From Streptomyces iconiensis (GTDB lineage Bacteria > Actinomycetota > Actinomycetes > Streptomycetales > Streptomycetaceae), in the NCBI RefSeq assembly GCF_028657195.3, contig NZ_JANCPR020000009.1:62001-126000 (forward strand): a stretch of 64,000 nt of DNA, in the 5' to 3' direction. How positions within the stretch are numbered: the first letter of the stretch is position 1; each line of letters starts with the position of its first letter. The position numbers and the translations under genes were made by a program. A model generated the notes under the pieces. The model saw nothing but the letters and a program-made list of their open reading frames with translations. It did not search any database and was not told where the DNA came from. Shown here in pieces: positions 44,088 to 59,583 of the stretch.

Positions 44088-47000
44088 GTGCACCTCAAGA
44101 GCCTGACACTGCGGGGGTTCAAGTCCTTCGCCTCCGCCACGACGCTGCGCTTCGAGCCCGGCATCACGTGTGTCGTCGGCCCCAACGGCTCCGGCAAGTC
44201 CAACGTCGTCGACGCGCTCTCCTGGGTCATGGGCGAGCAGGGCGCCAAGTCGCTGCGCGGCGGCAAGATGGAGGACGTGATCTTCGCCGGGACCACCGGG
44301 CGTCCGCCGCTCGGCAGGGCCGAGGTCTCGCTGACGATCGACAACGCCGACGGCGCGCTCCCCATCGACTACTCCGAAGTCACCATTACGCGGATCATGT
44401 TCCGCAACGGCGGCAGCGAGTACCAGCTCAACGGCGACACCTGCCGGCTGCTCGACATCCAGGAGCTGCTCTCCGACTCCGGCATCGGCCGTGAGATGCA
44501 CGTCATCGTGGGCCAGGGCCAGCTCGACGGCGTTCTGCACGCGGACCCGACGGGCCGCCGCGCGTTCATCGAGGAGGCGGCGGGCGTGCTCAAGCACCGT
44601 AAGCGCAAGGAGAAGGCGCTGCGGAAGCTCGACGCGATGCAGGCCAACCTCGCCCGCGTACAGGACCTCACCGACGAACTGCGCCGCCAGCTCAAGCCGC
44701 TCGGGCGGCAGGCCGCCGTCGCGCGCAGGGCCCAGGTCATCCAGGCGGACCTGCGGGACGCGCGACTGCGGCTGCTCGCCGACGACCTTGTGGGGCTGCG
44801 GAACGCGCTGCGCACCGAGGTCGCCGACGAGGCGGCGCTCAAGCAGCGCAAGGAGGCGGCCGAGGCCGAGATGAAGGAGGCGCTGCGCCGCGAGGCCGAC
44901 CTGGAGCAGCAGGTGCGCACCCTCGCGCCGCGGCTGGAGCGTGCCCAGCAGACCTGGTACGAGCTGTCGCAGCTCGCCGAACGGGTGCGCGGCACCATCA
45001 GCCTGGCCGACCAGCGCGTACAGCACGCGGGCGCGGCTCCCACCGAGGAGCGGCGGGGCCGCGACCCCGAGGACATGGAGCGCGAGGCGGCCCGTGTCCG
45101 TGAGCAGGAGGCCGAGCTGGAGGCGGCGCTGGAGGCCGCGAGCACCGCGCTGGACGAGACCGTCGCGCACCGGGCCGAGCTGGAGCGGCAGTTGGCCGAC
45201 GAGGAGCGCCGGATAAGGGACGAGGCGCGGGCGCTGGCCGACCGCAGGGAGGGCCTCGAAAGACTCAGGGGCAAGGCGGGCACGGCCCGTAGCCGGGTGG
45301 CCTCGGCGCAGTCCGAGATCGACCGGCTCGCCATGGCGCGTGACGAGGCGCTCGCGCGCGCGGCCGAGGCGCAGGAGGAGTACGAGGCGCTTCAGGCCGA
45401 GGTCGACGGCGCGGGCGCCGGCGAGGACGAGCTGGCCGAGCAGCACGAGGCCGCGAAGCACCGGTTCGCCGAGGCCGAGGCCGCGCTCGGTACCGCGCGT
45501 GAGGAGACGACGGCCGCCGAACGCGAGCGTGCCGCCACCTCGGCACGCCACGACGCACTCGCCCTCGGCCTTCGCCGTAAGGACGGTTCGGGCGCACTGC
45601 TCGCCGCCAAGGACAGGCTGACCGGACTTCTGGGGCCCGCCGCCGAACTTCTCACCGTGACTCAGGGGTACGAACTGCCCCTGGCCGCAGCCCTGGGCGC
45701 CGCCGCCGACGCGGTCGTCGTGGACGGTCCGGCCGCCGCCGCCGAGGCGCTGCGCCTGCTCCGCAAGGAGGATGAGGGCCGCGCGGCCCTGCTGGTAGGT
45801 GGCGCGCACGCCCCTGGACCCGCGGGGGAAGGCGAGGGTGTGCGGCCACGGTCAGGTGTTCCCGCCTCAGGACTGGTGAGCGCGCCGGAACCGCTCAGGG
45901 CCGCCGTGCACAGGCTGCTCAGGGACACGGTCGTGGTCGAGACGCTCGAAGAGGCCGAGGACGTGGTCACGGGGGACCCGGAGCTGACCGCTGTGACCGC
46001 CGAGGGCGACCTGCTGAGCGCGCACTTCGCCCACGGCGGCTCGGCGGGAGCCCCCAGCCTTCTGGAGGCCCAGGCGGCCGTCGACGAGGCGGCGGCCGAG
46101 CTGACCGAGCTGGAGTCCCGCTGCGAACGGTTGGCCAGGGCACAGGAGGCCGCCACAGCGCACCGGGCGGAGTGCGCTGTCAAGGTGGAGGAACTGGGCG
46201 CACGCCGGAGCACGTTGGAGCGCGAGAAGTCCCGGGTCGCGGGCAGGCTGGGAACGCTCGGCGGCCAGGCCCGTGCGGCCCAGGGCGAGGCGGAACGCTC
46301 GGCCGCCGCTGTCGCCAAGGCCGAGGACGCACTCGCCCGGGCCACCGAGGAGGCCGGCGAACTGGCCGAGCGCCTGGCGGTCGCCGAGGAGGCACAGGAG
46401 GCGGACGGCGGAGTCGAGCCCGACACCTCCGTACGCGACCGGCTCTCGGCCGACGGCGCGAACGCGCGCCAGACCGAGATGGAGGCCCGCCTTCAGGTCC
46501 GTACGCACGAGGAGCGGGTCAAGTCCCTCGCCGGGCGCGCGGACTCGCTGGACCGAGGGGCGCGTGCTGAACGGGAGGCGCGGGCGCGCGCTGAGGAGCG
46601 GCGGGCCCGGATGCGGTACGAGGCCGAGGTCGCCGAGGCGGTCGCCTCGGGCGGGCGGCAACTGCTGGCGCACGTGGAGGTGTCCCTGGAGCGGGCACAG
46701 ACCGAGCGGGAGGGCGCCGAGCGTACGAAGGCCGAGCGGGAACAGGCGCTGGTCGCCGAGCGCAACCAGAGCAGGGAGCTCAAGGAGGAGCTGGACAAGC
46801 TCACCGACTCGGTGCACAAGGGCGAGGTGCTGGGCGCCGAGAAGCGGATGCGCATCGAACAGCTGGAGACCAAGGCACTGGAGGAGCTGGGCGTCGAGCC
46901 GGCCGGGCTGATCAGCGACTACGGACCCGACCAGCCCGTGCCCCCGTCGCCGCCTGCCGAGGGCGAGGAACCACAGGGAGCCGAGGGCGAAGAGGGCTCC

Positions 47001-47687
47001 GCCGCGGGCTCCCAGGCGCGCGACCAGCCGGTGCCGTTCGTGCGGGCTGAGCAGGAGAAGCGGCTGAAGGCCGCGGAGCGCGCTTACCAGAAGCTCGGCA
47101 AGATCAACCCGCTGGCGCTGGAGGAGTTCGCGGCGCTGGAGGAGCGGCACCAGTTCCTCAGCGAGCAGCTGGAGGACCTGAAGAAGACACGCGCCGATCT
47201 GCTCCAGGTCGTGAAAGAGGTCGACGAGCGGGTCGAACAAGTCTTCACGGAGGCGTTCCACGACACCGCGCGGGAGTTCGAGGGCGTCTTCTCGCGGCTC
47301 TTTCCCGGCGGCGAGGGGCGCCTCGTCCTCACCAACCCGGACGACATGCTCTCCACCGGCGTTGATGTGGAAGCGCGCCCTCCGGGCAAGAAGGTCAAAC
47401 GGCTCTCCCTGCTCTCCGGCGGCGAGCGCTCACTGACCGCCGTGGCGCTGCTGGTCTCCATCTTCAAGGCGCGGCCCAGCCCGTTCTACGTGATGGACGA
47501 GGTCGAGGCGGCGCTCGACGACACCAACCTCCAGCGGCTGATCCGGATCATGGAGGAGCTGAAGGACAGCTCACAGCTCATCGTGATCACGCACCAGAAG
47601 CGCACCATGGAGGTCGCCGACGCGCTCTACGGTGTCTCGATGCAGGGCGACGGCGTCTCCAAGGTCATCAGTCAGCGCCTCAACTGA
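44088..47687 (+). CDS. smc: Chromosome segregation ATPase SMC
   Basis: 1199 aa from GTG 44088 (VHLKSLTLRGFKSFASAT). Condenses and organises sister chromosomes with ScpA/ScpB. Walker A GPNGSGKSNVVDALSWVMG, long coiled coils (about 170-500 and 680-1000), hinge around 510-660, signature LLSGGERSLTAVALL and Walker B FYVMDEVEAALDD. An acidic Pro/Glu insert (nt 46930-47035, EEPQGAEGEEGSAAG) lies near the end of the second coil. The stop codon is inside a 20-bp tandem triplicate. Confidence 0.97.
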   Translation: MHLKSLTLRGFKSFASATTLRFEPGITCVVGPNGSGKSNVVDALSWVMGEQGAKSLRGGKMEDVIFAGTTGRPPLGRAEVSLTIDNADGALPIDYSEVTITRIMFRNGGSEYQLNGDTCRLLDIQELLSDSGIGREMHVIVGQGQLDGVLHADPTGRRAFIEEAAGVLKHRKRKEKALRKLDAMQANLARVQDLTDELRRQLKPLGRQAAVARRAQVIQADLRDARLRLLADDLVGLRNALRTEVADEAALKQRKEAAEAEMKEALRREADLEQQVRTLAPRLERAQQTWYELSQLAERVRGTISLADQRVQHAGAAPTEERRGRDPEDMEREAARVREQEAELEAALEAASTALDETVAHRAELERQLADEERRIRDEARALADRREGLERLRGKAGTARSRVASAQSEIDRLAMARDEALARAAEAQEEYEALQAEVDGAGAGEDELAEQHEAAKHRFAEAEAALGTAREETTAAERERAATSARHDALALGLRRKDGSGALLAAKDRLTGLLGPAAELLTVTQGYELPLAAALGAAADAVVVDGPAAAAEALRLLRKEDEGRAALLVGGAHAPGPAGEGEGVRPRSGVPASGLVSAPEPLRAAVHRLLRDTVVVETLEEAEDVVTGDPELTAVTAEGDLLSAHFAHGGSAGAPSLLEAQAAVDEAAAELTELESRCERLARAQEAATAHRAECAVKVEELGARRSTLEREKSRVAGRLGTLGGQARAAQGEAERSAAAVAKAEDALARATEEAGELAERLAVAEEAQEADGGVEPDTSVRDRLSADGANARQTEMEARLQVRTHEERVKSLAGRADSLDRGARAEREARARAEERRARMRYEAEVAEAVASGGRQLLAHVEVSLERAQTEREGAERTKAEREQALVAERNQSRELKEELDKLTDSVHKGEVLGAEKRMRIEQLETKALEELGVEPAGLISDYGPDQPVPPSPPAEGEEPQGAEGEEGSAAGSQARDQPVPFVRAEQEKRLKAAERAYQKLGKINPLALEEFAALEERHQFLSEQLEDLKKTRADLLQVVKEVDERVEQVFTEAFHDTAREFEGVFSRLFPGGEGRLVLTNPDDMLSTGVDVEARPPGKKVKRLSLLSGGERSLTAVALLVSIFKARPSPFYVMDEVEAALDDTNLQRLIRIMEELKDSSQLIVITHQKRTMEVADALYGVSMQGDGVSKVISQRLN

Positions 47688-47744
47688 GCCGCAGGGTCAC
47701 GAGTTGAGCCGCGGAATCATCAGCTGAGCCGCGGGATCACCCGC
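47685..47744. repeat. 20-bp tandem triplicate spanning the smc stop and the oxidoreductase 3' end
   Basis: Three exact-period 20-bp units begin with TGAGCCGC at 47685, 47705 and 47725 (consensus TGAGCCGCRGRRTCAYSAGY). The first holds the smc stop; the second and third hold the end of the convergent oxidoreductase gene. Confidence 0.85.
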
Positions 47745-48736
47745 TCCGCAAGCAGTCGCAGCGAGCGCCACCCCTCCTCGACCGGCATCCCGCCGCACAG
47801 CGGGTGCAGCAGCAGCTGGCGCCCCTCCTCGGCCGTCTGGCCCTCCAGCAGCTCCAGGCACTCGTCCGGGGTGACGAAGCGGTAGACGCCCTCGGCGCGC
47901 AGCTCCTCCACGGTCGCGGCCCGCGCCGTCATCAGGGAGTGCACGTCCGGCGTCTGCCATGAGGCGTACCGCTTGGCCTCGTACAGGAAGTGCTGCCCCA
48001 GTTCGGCCCAGGCGCGCTCCGGGTCCTCGGTCAGGTGCAGCGCGGGCATCTCGGCCGGCGGCATCAGGCACAGGGGCCCCGTGCCGTGCGCGGCGCACTG
48101 CTCCTCGTAGTAGCGCGCCAGCTCCGGCAGGCGAGCGGGCAGGAACAGCGGCAGGCCCAGGCGTGCCGCGCGGCGGGCCGTCGGACGGGAACTGCCGCCC
48201 ACGAACAGCGGAGGGTGCGGCCGTGAGTGCGGTCTCGGTGTGACGCGCACCTTGCGGCCCCTGTACTCGAACGGTTCGCCTGTCCAGGCTGCGAGCAGCG
48301 TCTCCAGCGCCTCGTCCTGGAGTGCGCCGCGCCGCGCGAAGTCCACACCGAGCGCCTCGTACTCCTCCGGGCGGTAGCCGATCCCGGCCACGGTGATCAG
48401 CCGGCCGCCGCTGACCAGGTCGAGCACCGCGAGGTCCTCGGCCAGCCGCAGCGGGTCGTACAGCGGCGCCAGGATCGCGCACGCGGTGACGAGCGTGCTG
48501 CGCGTACGTCCCAGAAAAGCGCCGGCCAGCGCCAGCGGTGAGGGCAGCCAGCCGTCCGGCGAGCCGTGGTGCTCCTCGACGATGAGCGAGGTCACACCTG
48601 CCTCGTCGCAGAAGGCCGCCATGTCGAGCGCCGCCTGGTAGCGGTCGCCCAGTGGCTCGGTAGGGCTTCCCGAAGAAGCCTCCGGATGCACGAGGTTGAA
48701 GCGGACACTGGTCGTCACGGTCACGGGTACCCCCAT
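47720..48736 (-). CDS. LLM-class (luciferase-like) flavin-dependent oxidoreductase
   Basis: 338 aa TIM-barrel. Features: SLIVEEHHGSPDGWLPSPLA, DLAVLDLVSGGRLITVAGIG (flavin-site signature), PPLFVGGSSRPTARRAARLG. The cofactor may be FMN or F420. cofC elsewhere in the window shows the cell makes F420, but that does not decide it. Substrate unknown. Converges with smc across a 32-bp gap containing a short tandem repeat. Confidence 0.88.
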   Translation of the reverse strand: MGVPVTVTTSVRFNLVHPEASSGSPTEPLGDRYQAALDMAAFCDEAGVTSLIVEEHHGSPDGWLPSPLALAGAFLGRTRSTLVTACAILAPLYDPLRLAEDLAVLDLVSGGRLITVAGIGYRPEEYEALGVDFARRGALQDEALETLLAAWTGEPFEYRGRKVRVTPRPHSRPHPPLFVGGSSRPTARRAARLGLPLFLPARLPELARYYEEQCAAHGTGPLCLMPPAEMPALHLTEDPERAWAELGQHFLYEAKRYASWQTPDVHSLMTARAATVEELRAEGVYRFVTPDECLELLEGQTAEEGRQLLLHPLCGGMPVEEGWRSLRLLAERVIPRLS

Positions 48737-48837
48737 CGCGGAGACGGCTCGGAGACGGCGAGGCGAGGACCGTAGCGGAGCGCGCGAGAAGAGGGAATGG
48801 CCGGGAACTGTTGACGGTGGCGGATACTGGGTCCGCT

Positions 48838-50055
48838 ATGGAAATCGTCATCCTTGTTGTAGTCATCGCCGTGATCGTGCTGGGCGCGGTCAGCGGGCTC
48901 GTGATCAGCGGCCGTAAGAAGAAGGCGCTGAAGACCGAGGAGTCCGCCACCCCCACCAGCACCACCACGGCCCCCACCGAACCTCAGCTGGGTGAGGAGG
49001 CGGAGGGCGCCCCCGAAGCGCCCCGCAGAACGATCGAGGAGGTCGGCCTTCCCGAAGCGGAGGCCGAGGCCCCGGTCATCGAGGAGCCCGCCGCTCCCGC
49101 CGAACCCGAGATCGAGACCCCCGAGCCCTCCGCGGGACGGCTCGTACGGCTGCGCGCGCGGCTCTCGCGCTCGCAGAACTCCCTCGGCAAGGGCCTGCTT
49201 ACCCTGCTGTCCAGGGAACACCTGGACGAAGACACCTGGGAGGAGATCGAGGACACGCTCCTGACCGCCGACGTCGGTGTCGCTCCGACCCAGGACCTGG
49301 TCGAGCGGCTGCGCGAGCGCGTCAGGGTGCTCGGCACCCGCACCCCGCAGGATCTTCGCGCCCTGCTGCGCGAGGAACTGCTCACCCTGGTCGGCACCGA
49401 CATGGACCGTACGGTCCATACGGAGACGCGGGGCGCCGTCGACCGTCCCGGTGTCGCGCTGGTCGTCGGCGTGAACGGTACGGGCAAGACCACGACCACG
49501 GGCAAGCTCGCCCGGGTGCTGGTCGCGGACGGCAAGTCCGTCGTGCTCGCCGCCGCCGACACCTTCCGCGCGGCTGCGGCGGACCAGCTGGAGACCTGGG
49601 GCAAGCGGGTCGGCGCCCGCACCGTGCGCGGTCCCGAGGGCGGCGATCCCGCCTCGGTCGCGTTCGACGCGGTCAAGCAGGGCACCGAGGCGGGCGCCGA
49701 CGTGGTCCTGATCGACACCGCGGGCCGCCTCCACACCAAGACCGGCCTCATGGACGAGCTGGGCAAGGTCAAGCGCGTCGTCGAGAAGCAGGGTCCGGTC
49801 GACGAGGTGCTGCTCGTGCTGGACGCCACGACGGGCCAGAACGGTCTTGTACAGGCCCGGGTCTTCGCCGAGGTCGTGGACATCACCGGCATCGTGCTCA
49901 CCAAGCTCGACGGCACGGCCAAGGGCGGCATCGTCGTCGCCGTGCAGCGCGAGCTGGGCGTACCCGTGAAGCTCGTGGGCCTGGGCGAAGGCGCGGACGA
50001 CCTCGCGCCGTTCGAGCCCGAAGCCTTCGTGGACGCCCTCGTCGGAGACGAGTGA
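48838..50055 (+). CDS. ftsY: Signal recognition particle receptor FtsY
   Basis: 405 aa from ATG 48838. Unlike E. coli, the actinobacterial protein begins with a transmembrane helix ([20 protein letters not shown]), followed by an acidic Glu/Pro-rich region (40-105), the N domain and the SRP GTPase: [48 protein letters not shown]. Acts at the membrane with Ffh, which is also in this window (58007-59560). Ends in a convergent gap. Confidence 0.97.
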   Translation: MEIVILVVVIAVIVLGAVSGLVISGRKKKALKTEESATPTSTTTAPTEPQLGEEAEGAPEAPRRTIEEVGLPEAEAEAPVIEEPAAPAEPEIETPEPSAGRLVRLRARLSRSQNSLGKGLLTLLSREHLDEDTWEEIEDTLLTADVGVAPTQDLVERLRERVRVLGTRTPQDLRALLREELLTLVGTDMDRTVHTETRGAVDRPGVALVVGVNGTGKTTTTGKLARVLVADGKSVVLAAADTFRAAAADQLETWGKRVGARTVRGPEGGDPASVAFDAVKQGTEAGADVVLIDTAGRLHTKTGLMDELGKVKRVVEKQGPVDEVLLVLDATTGQNGLVQARVFAEVVDITGIVLTKLDGTAKGGIVVAVQRELGVPVKLVGLGEGADDLAPFEPEAFVDALVGDE

Positions 50056-50200
50056 GGGCGCTTCCCGAGACATGTGACGGCCCTCGTCGAGGGCGAGGAA
50101 ACCCTCGGCGAGGGCGAGCGGCCCCGGCGCCGTCGCGGTGCACCCCCGTTGCCCCGCGGCGGCGCCCGTCGCATCCGGGACCGCTCAGTCTGGGATCGGG

Positions 50201-50223
50201 CCGATCGGGCACACCGCGATCGG
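50201..50223. terminator. Possible terminator between ftsY and the Prim-Pol-like gene
   Basis: CCGATCG (50201-50207) and CGATCGG (50217-50223) form a perfect 7-bp stem with a nine-base loop in the convergent gap. Confidence 0.5.
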
Positions 50224-50239
50224 ACCGTGCCGGGGCCGC

Positions 50240-50947
50240 CTAGCCCTGCCCGGGGAGTTTCGCCACCCGGTGGCACACATAGGCGAGCGTGCCCAGCAGC
50301 AGCCTGGCCTGCGGAGGGCGGCCTGCTGCCTCCAGCGTTGGTGGGCGCAGCCAGCGCACCGGGCCGAGGCCGCTCAGGTCGGAGGGCGGCGCCGTGATGT
50401 GCTCGCCCTCGCCCCTGCCGCACAGGTCGAGGTCGGCGTCGTCCCAGCCCATGCGGTAGAGCAGTTCGGGCAGCTCGGCCGCGGCGCCGGGCGCCACCAG
50501 GAACCACGTCCTCCCGTGCGGCGTCGCCGCGACGGGGCCCAGCGGCACCCCCATGCGCTCCAGCCGTACCAGGGCGCACCGCCCGGCCGTCTCCGTCACC
50601 TCGATCACGTCGAAGGCCCGCCCCGTCGGCAGCAGCAGCGCGGCGCCCGGCACGCACGACCAGGCATCGGCCGCCTCGGCGAGGGTGGAGCCGGCCGGAA
50701 CCTCCAGCGAGGCGTCGAGCGGGTGGGCGCCGGGTGCGGGGCACGCGCTGGCCCCGCACGAGCACTCGGCTCTGCTCCCCGACCGTGCCGCCCTGGCGCC
50801 GGGAACGACGTCCCAGCCCCACAGACCCGTGTACTCCGCGACGGCCGTGCACGCTGAGGCGCGATCGCGCCTGCGTGAACCGGGCCGCAGATCCCTGATC
50901 TCCCGGATGCCGCTGAGACCGCTGATGGCGCCGATCGTGAAGCCCAT
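50240..50947 (-). CDS. Stand-alone Prim-Pol-like (bifunctional primase/polymerase N-terminal) protein
   Basis: 235 aa from ATG 50947. It resembles the N-terminal domain of archaeo-eukaryotic-type primase-polymerases found in plasmid replication proteins: [51 protein letters not shown] (single Asp of the metal motif) and [29 protein letters not shown]. No helicase domain is attached and the metal motif looks reduced, so it may no longer polymerise. Divergent from nsdA. Function unknown; annotated this way in relatives as I recall. Confidence 0.75.
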   Translation of the reverse strand: MGFTIGAISGLSGIREIRDLRPGSRRRDRASACTAVAEYTGLWGWDVVPGARAARSGSRAECSCGASACPAPGAHPLDASLEVPAGSTLAEAADAWSCVPGAALLLPTGRAFDVIEVTETAGRCALVRLERMGVPLGPVAATPHGRTWFLVAPGAAAELPELLYRMGWDDADLDLCGRGEGEHITAPPSDLSGLGPVRWLRPPTLEAAGRPPQARLLLGTLAYVCHRVAKLPGQG

Positions 50948-51202
50948 GCTCCCTCCAACGGGTCCCGAATGCCTATGGTTACGACAGCGCTGACGCGCAC
51001 AATGACGGCCGGAACGGCTGGACGGGGGCAGGGAGTTGGTGGCTCTCCGTGCGGTCGTTCCAAGGTGACAAGTCAAGCGTGCGGAGGGGCGCGGGGGTTC
51101 ATTCGAAGGGGTGGCGAATGGTGGCGTTTCTGAAATCACCCTCGCGGGATTCGTGATCGTAGGATTACTTTCGGTACACACAGTGGAGAGAAGCTCAGCG
51201 GC

Positions 51203-53050
51203 GTGAGTATGCCGGAGGCATGGTGTGCCGCGGAGGGTGTCGCGGTGAGTCGGCTGCGGAGCCCGTCGCGGGGGCGGATGGGGGCGTTACCAGTGGGTGA
51301 GGGAGGGCAGGTCGGCAAGTGCCCGAACGAACGGCTGCGCTCGTGGTTCGTACGCAGCGGCTGGTCCAAGGGTGAGCTGGCACGCCAGGTGAACCGTCGT
51401 GCACGGCAGTTGGGCGCGCACCACATCAGCACCGACACCTCACGTGTGCGCCGCTGGCTGGACGGCGAGCAGCCCCGCGAGCCGATCCCGCGCATCCTCT
51501 CGGAACTGTTCTCGGAGAGATTCGGCTGCGTCGTCGCCGTCGAGGACCTCGGCCTGCGGCCGGCCCGGCAGTCCCCTGCGGCCTCCGGGGTCGACCTGCC
51601 CTGGGCAGGGCCACAGACCGTGGCGCTGATCAGCGACTTCACACGCAGCGACCTGATGCTGGGGCGGCGCGGCTTCCTCGGCAACTCCCTGGCGATGTCG
51701 GCGGGACCCGCACTCATCGAGCCCATGCAGCGCTGGCTGGTGCCCAGCCCCGGCGGCGTCGAGGGCGCTCAGCAAGAGGGCGGCCCCGGCGGCACGTTCG
51801 GGAGCCTTGGCGGTGCTGGCGGCGTTGGCGGTGCTTCCGGCGGTCCCCTCGCTTCCGGTGCGCCCGGCGGTGGGTCCGGGGCCGGAGCCGCCCCAGGGTT
51901 CGTGGCCGGGGCGACCGCCTCTGTGGCCAGCGCCGCCGGCAGGGTCGCCGGGAACGTGGGGCTCTCGGCGGTGAGGGCTGTTCCCGGTGTGCGGGGCAGG
52001 GCCCGTGCGGTGCCGGGCGGGGCGGCGCAGGGGACACGTACGCAGGTCGCCGCTGTGGGTCTGCGGCGCGGACCCCGGCTCTCCACGCCCGAGTTGGAGC
52101 TGCTGGAGCAGACCACCGAGATGTTCCGCAAGTGGGACGCGCAGTGCGGCGGAGGGCTGCGGCGCAAGGCGGTCGTCGGACAGCTGCACGAGGTCACCGA
52201 CCTTCTCCAGGAGCAGCACCCCGAGCAGGTGGCACGCCGTCTCTTCCGCGTCACCGCCGAACTGGCCGAGCTGGCGGGCTGGATGAGCTACGACATCGGC
52301 CTCCAGCCCACGGCACAGAAGTACTTCGTGCTCGCGCTGCACGCGGCGAAGGAGGCCGGTGACCGGCCGCTCGGCTCGTACGTACTGAGCAAGATGGGCC
52401 GCCAGATGATTCATCTGGGCCGCTCCGAGGACGCGTTGGAGCTGGTCCATCTCGGGCAGTACGGCAGCAGGGAGGGCTCCACGCCCCGTACCCAGTCGAT
52501 GCTGTACGCCATGGAGGCGCGCTCCTACGCGAACATGGGCCAGCCGGGCAAGTGCAAGCGCGCCGTGCGGATGGCGGAGGAGACCTTCGCCGAGATCGAC
52601 TCGGCGGACGGCGACCCGGACTGGATCCGCTTCTTCTCCGAGGCGGAGTTGTGCGCCGAGAACGCCCATTCGTACCGCGATCTGGCCTACTCCTCGGGCC
52701 GCAGCCCCACGTACGCCTCCCTCTCGCGCCCGGTGATGGAGCGCGCCGTCGAGCTGTTCCGTCGCGAGGCCGCCGAGGCGGAAGGCGGCGGTCATCAGCG
52801 GTCCTACGCGCTCAACCTCATCGGTATGGCCAGCGTGCACCTGCTCCAGCAGGAGCCCGAGGGATGCGCCGTGCGCGTGGGCGAGGCGATCGGGGTCGCC
52901 AAGCGGCTGCGCTCGGAACGGGTCAACAACCGCCTGCGGCGTACGGCCGCCAGCGCGGTGCGGGACTTCGGCGGAGTGGCCGATGTCATCGAACTGAGCG
53001 AGCGGCTCCGTGCCGAGCTGCCGGAGGGCGAGGCGGCCGTAGCGGGCTGA
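51203..53050 (+). CDS. nsdA: Regulator NsdA (negative regulator of sporulation and antibiotic production)
   Basis: 615 aa from GTG 51203. Conserved N-terminal block NERLRSWFVRSGWSKGELA with an HTH-like segment and RVRRWLDGEQPREPIPRIL, then GRRGFLGNSLAMSAGPALIE, and a C-terminal helical TPR-like half (AELAGWMSYDIGLQPTAQKY, YVLSKMGRQMIHLGRSEDA). Disruption in S. coelicolor increases actinorhodin and sporulation. A Gly/Ala/Val-rich insert of about 110 residues (nt 51746-52080) separates the halves and is far longer than I recall for NsdA homologues of about 500 aa. Divergent from the Prim-Pol-like gene. Confidence 0.88.
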   Translation: MSMPEAWCAAEGVAVSRLRSPSRGRMGALPVGEGGQVGKCPNERLRSWFVRSGWSKGELARQVNRRARQLGAHHISTDTSRVRRWLDGEQPREPIPRILSELFSERFGCVVAVEDLGLRPARQSPAASGVDLPWAGPQTVALISDFTRSDLMLGRRGFLGNSLAMSAGPALIEPMQRWLVPSPGGVEGAQQEGGPGGTFGSLGGAGGVGGASGGPLASGAPGGGSGAGAAPGFVAGATASVASAAGRVAGNVGLSAVRAVPGVRGRARAVPGGAAQGTRTQVAAVGLRRGPRLSTPELELLEQTTEMFRKWDAQCGGGLRRKAVVGQLHEVTDLLQEQHPEQVARRLFRVTAELAELAGWMSYDIGLQPTAQKYFVLALHAAKEAGDRPLGSYVLSKMGRQMIHLGRSEDALELVHLGQYGSREGSTPRTQSMLYAMEARSYANMGQPGKCKRAVRMAEETFAEIDSADGDPDWIRFFSEAELCAENAHSYRDLAYSSGRSPTYASLSRPVMERAVELFRREAAEAEGGGHQRSYALNLIGMASVHLLQQEPEGCAVRVGEAIGVAKRLRSERVNNRLRRTAASAVRDFGGVADVIELSERLRAELPEGEAAVAG

Positions 53051-53142
53051 GACGGCCCGGCGGCGGCGTACGGCCGGTCGCGACGGCGTCCCCTCGATCC
53101 CGGCTCGGCCCCCCCACACGCCAGGTCACACGGCAGCCACCG

Positions 53143-53171
53143 CGGCCGGTCTCGCGGCCGGTCTTTCTTTG
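53143..53171 (+). terminator. nsdA terminator
   Basis: CGGCCG (53143-53148) and CGGCCG (53155-53160) form a 6-bp stem with loop GTCTCG, followed by GTCTTTCTTTG, a T-rich tail. Confidence 0.6.
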
Positions 53172-53448
53172 TGCGGGGTTGCCGTTCGCAGGGGGCTGCC
53201 TTCCTCGCCCGGGTCTGCTTTTTTCCGCACGCGGATTGCCGTTCTCCGCGCGGGTCTGCTCTTCCTTGAGCGGGGCCTTTCCGGCGCGGCACCTTTTCCG
53301 CGCGGGGTCTTTCCGGTGGGGATGTGGCGGCTGCCGGAGGGGAGCTGTTTCCGGGCGGGCGGGTGCCTTCCCGAAGAGCGGGAAGGGTAACGCTGCTTCA
53401 TGTGTGTGGGCCACCGATTCATCTCCTCGTAACACTCCGCCGTTCATC

Positions 53449-53486
53449 GTCACGGCTGTGAAACACCTCACGGCATCGCTGGAAAC
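53449..53486 (+). promoter_or_regulatory. GlnR-type box upstream of amtB
   Basis: GTCAC (53449) - 6 bp - GAAAC (53460) - 6 bp - CGGCA (53471) - 6 bp - GAAAC (53482). Three of the four 11-bp-spaced half elements match the GlnR consensus (GTnAC-n6-GAAAC twice). It lies 79 bp before the amtB start. GlnR activates amtB-glnK-glnD under nitrogen limitation in S. coelicolor. Confidence 0.75.
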
Positions 53487-53564
53487 CGGGCTTCGGAAAC
53501 CTGTCGTGCATACCGCCCGCAGAACCCAGCCCGCACGGCTCGTGACTTCGAGGAGACGTTCACA

Positions 53565-57906
<4,342 letters not shown>

Positions 57907-58006
57907 GGGCCGTACGGATTACGGCGGGCGAGGAAGTGCCACTGGCGGAGGCGGCTACCCTTGGCAGAGATTGACTCCGCCACCGACCCGAGGACCGACG
58001 AGCGCT

Positions 58007-59560
<1,554 letters not shown>

Positions 59561-59583
59561 ACCCGCCGCCGCGGAGGCGGATG

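Larger units (their letters stand above)
53051..53564. other. 514-bp gap between nsdA and amtB
   Basis: After a terminator it holds degenerate repeats (53171-53330) built around GCGGxTTGCCGTTC and CGGGTCTGCTxTT, each present twice, then CGGGG(T/C)CTTTCCGG-like pieces. The right end (53430-53550) holds the amtB promoter with a GlnR-type box. No convincing gene on either strand. Confidence 0.6.

Noticed and set aside
52986..53471. Minus-strand frame across the nsdA-amtB gap
   Set aside because: Lys/Arg/Pro repeats come from the degenerate DNA repeats; no ribosome site or domain.
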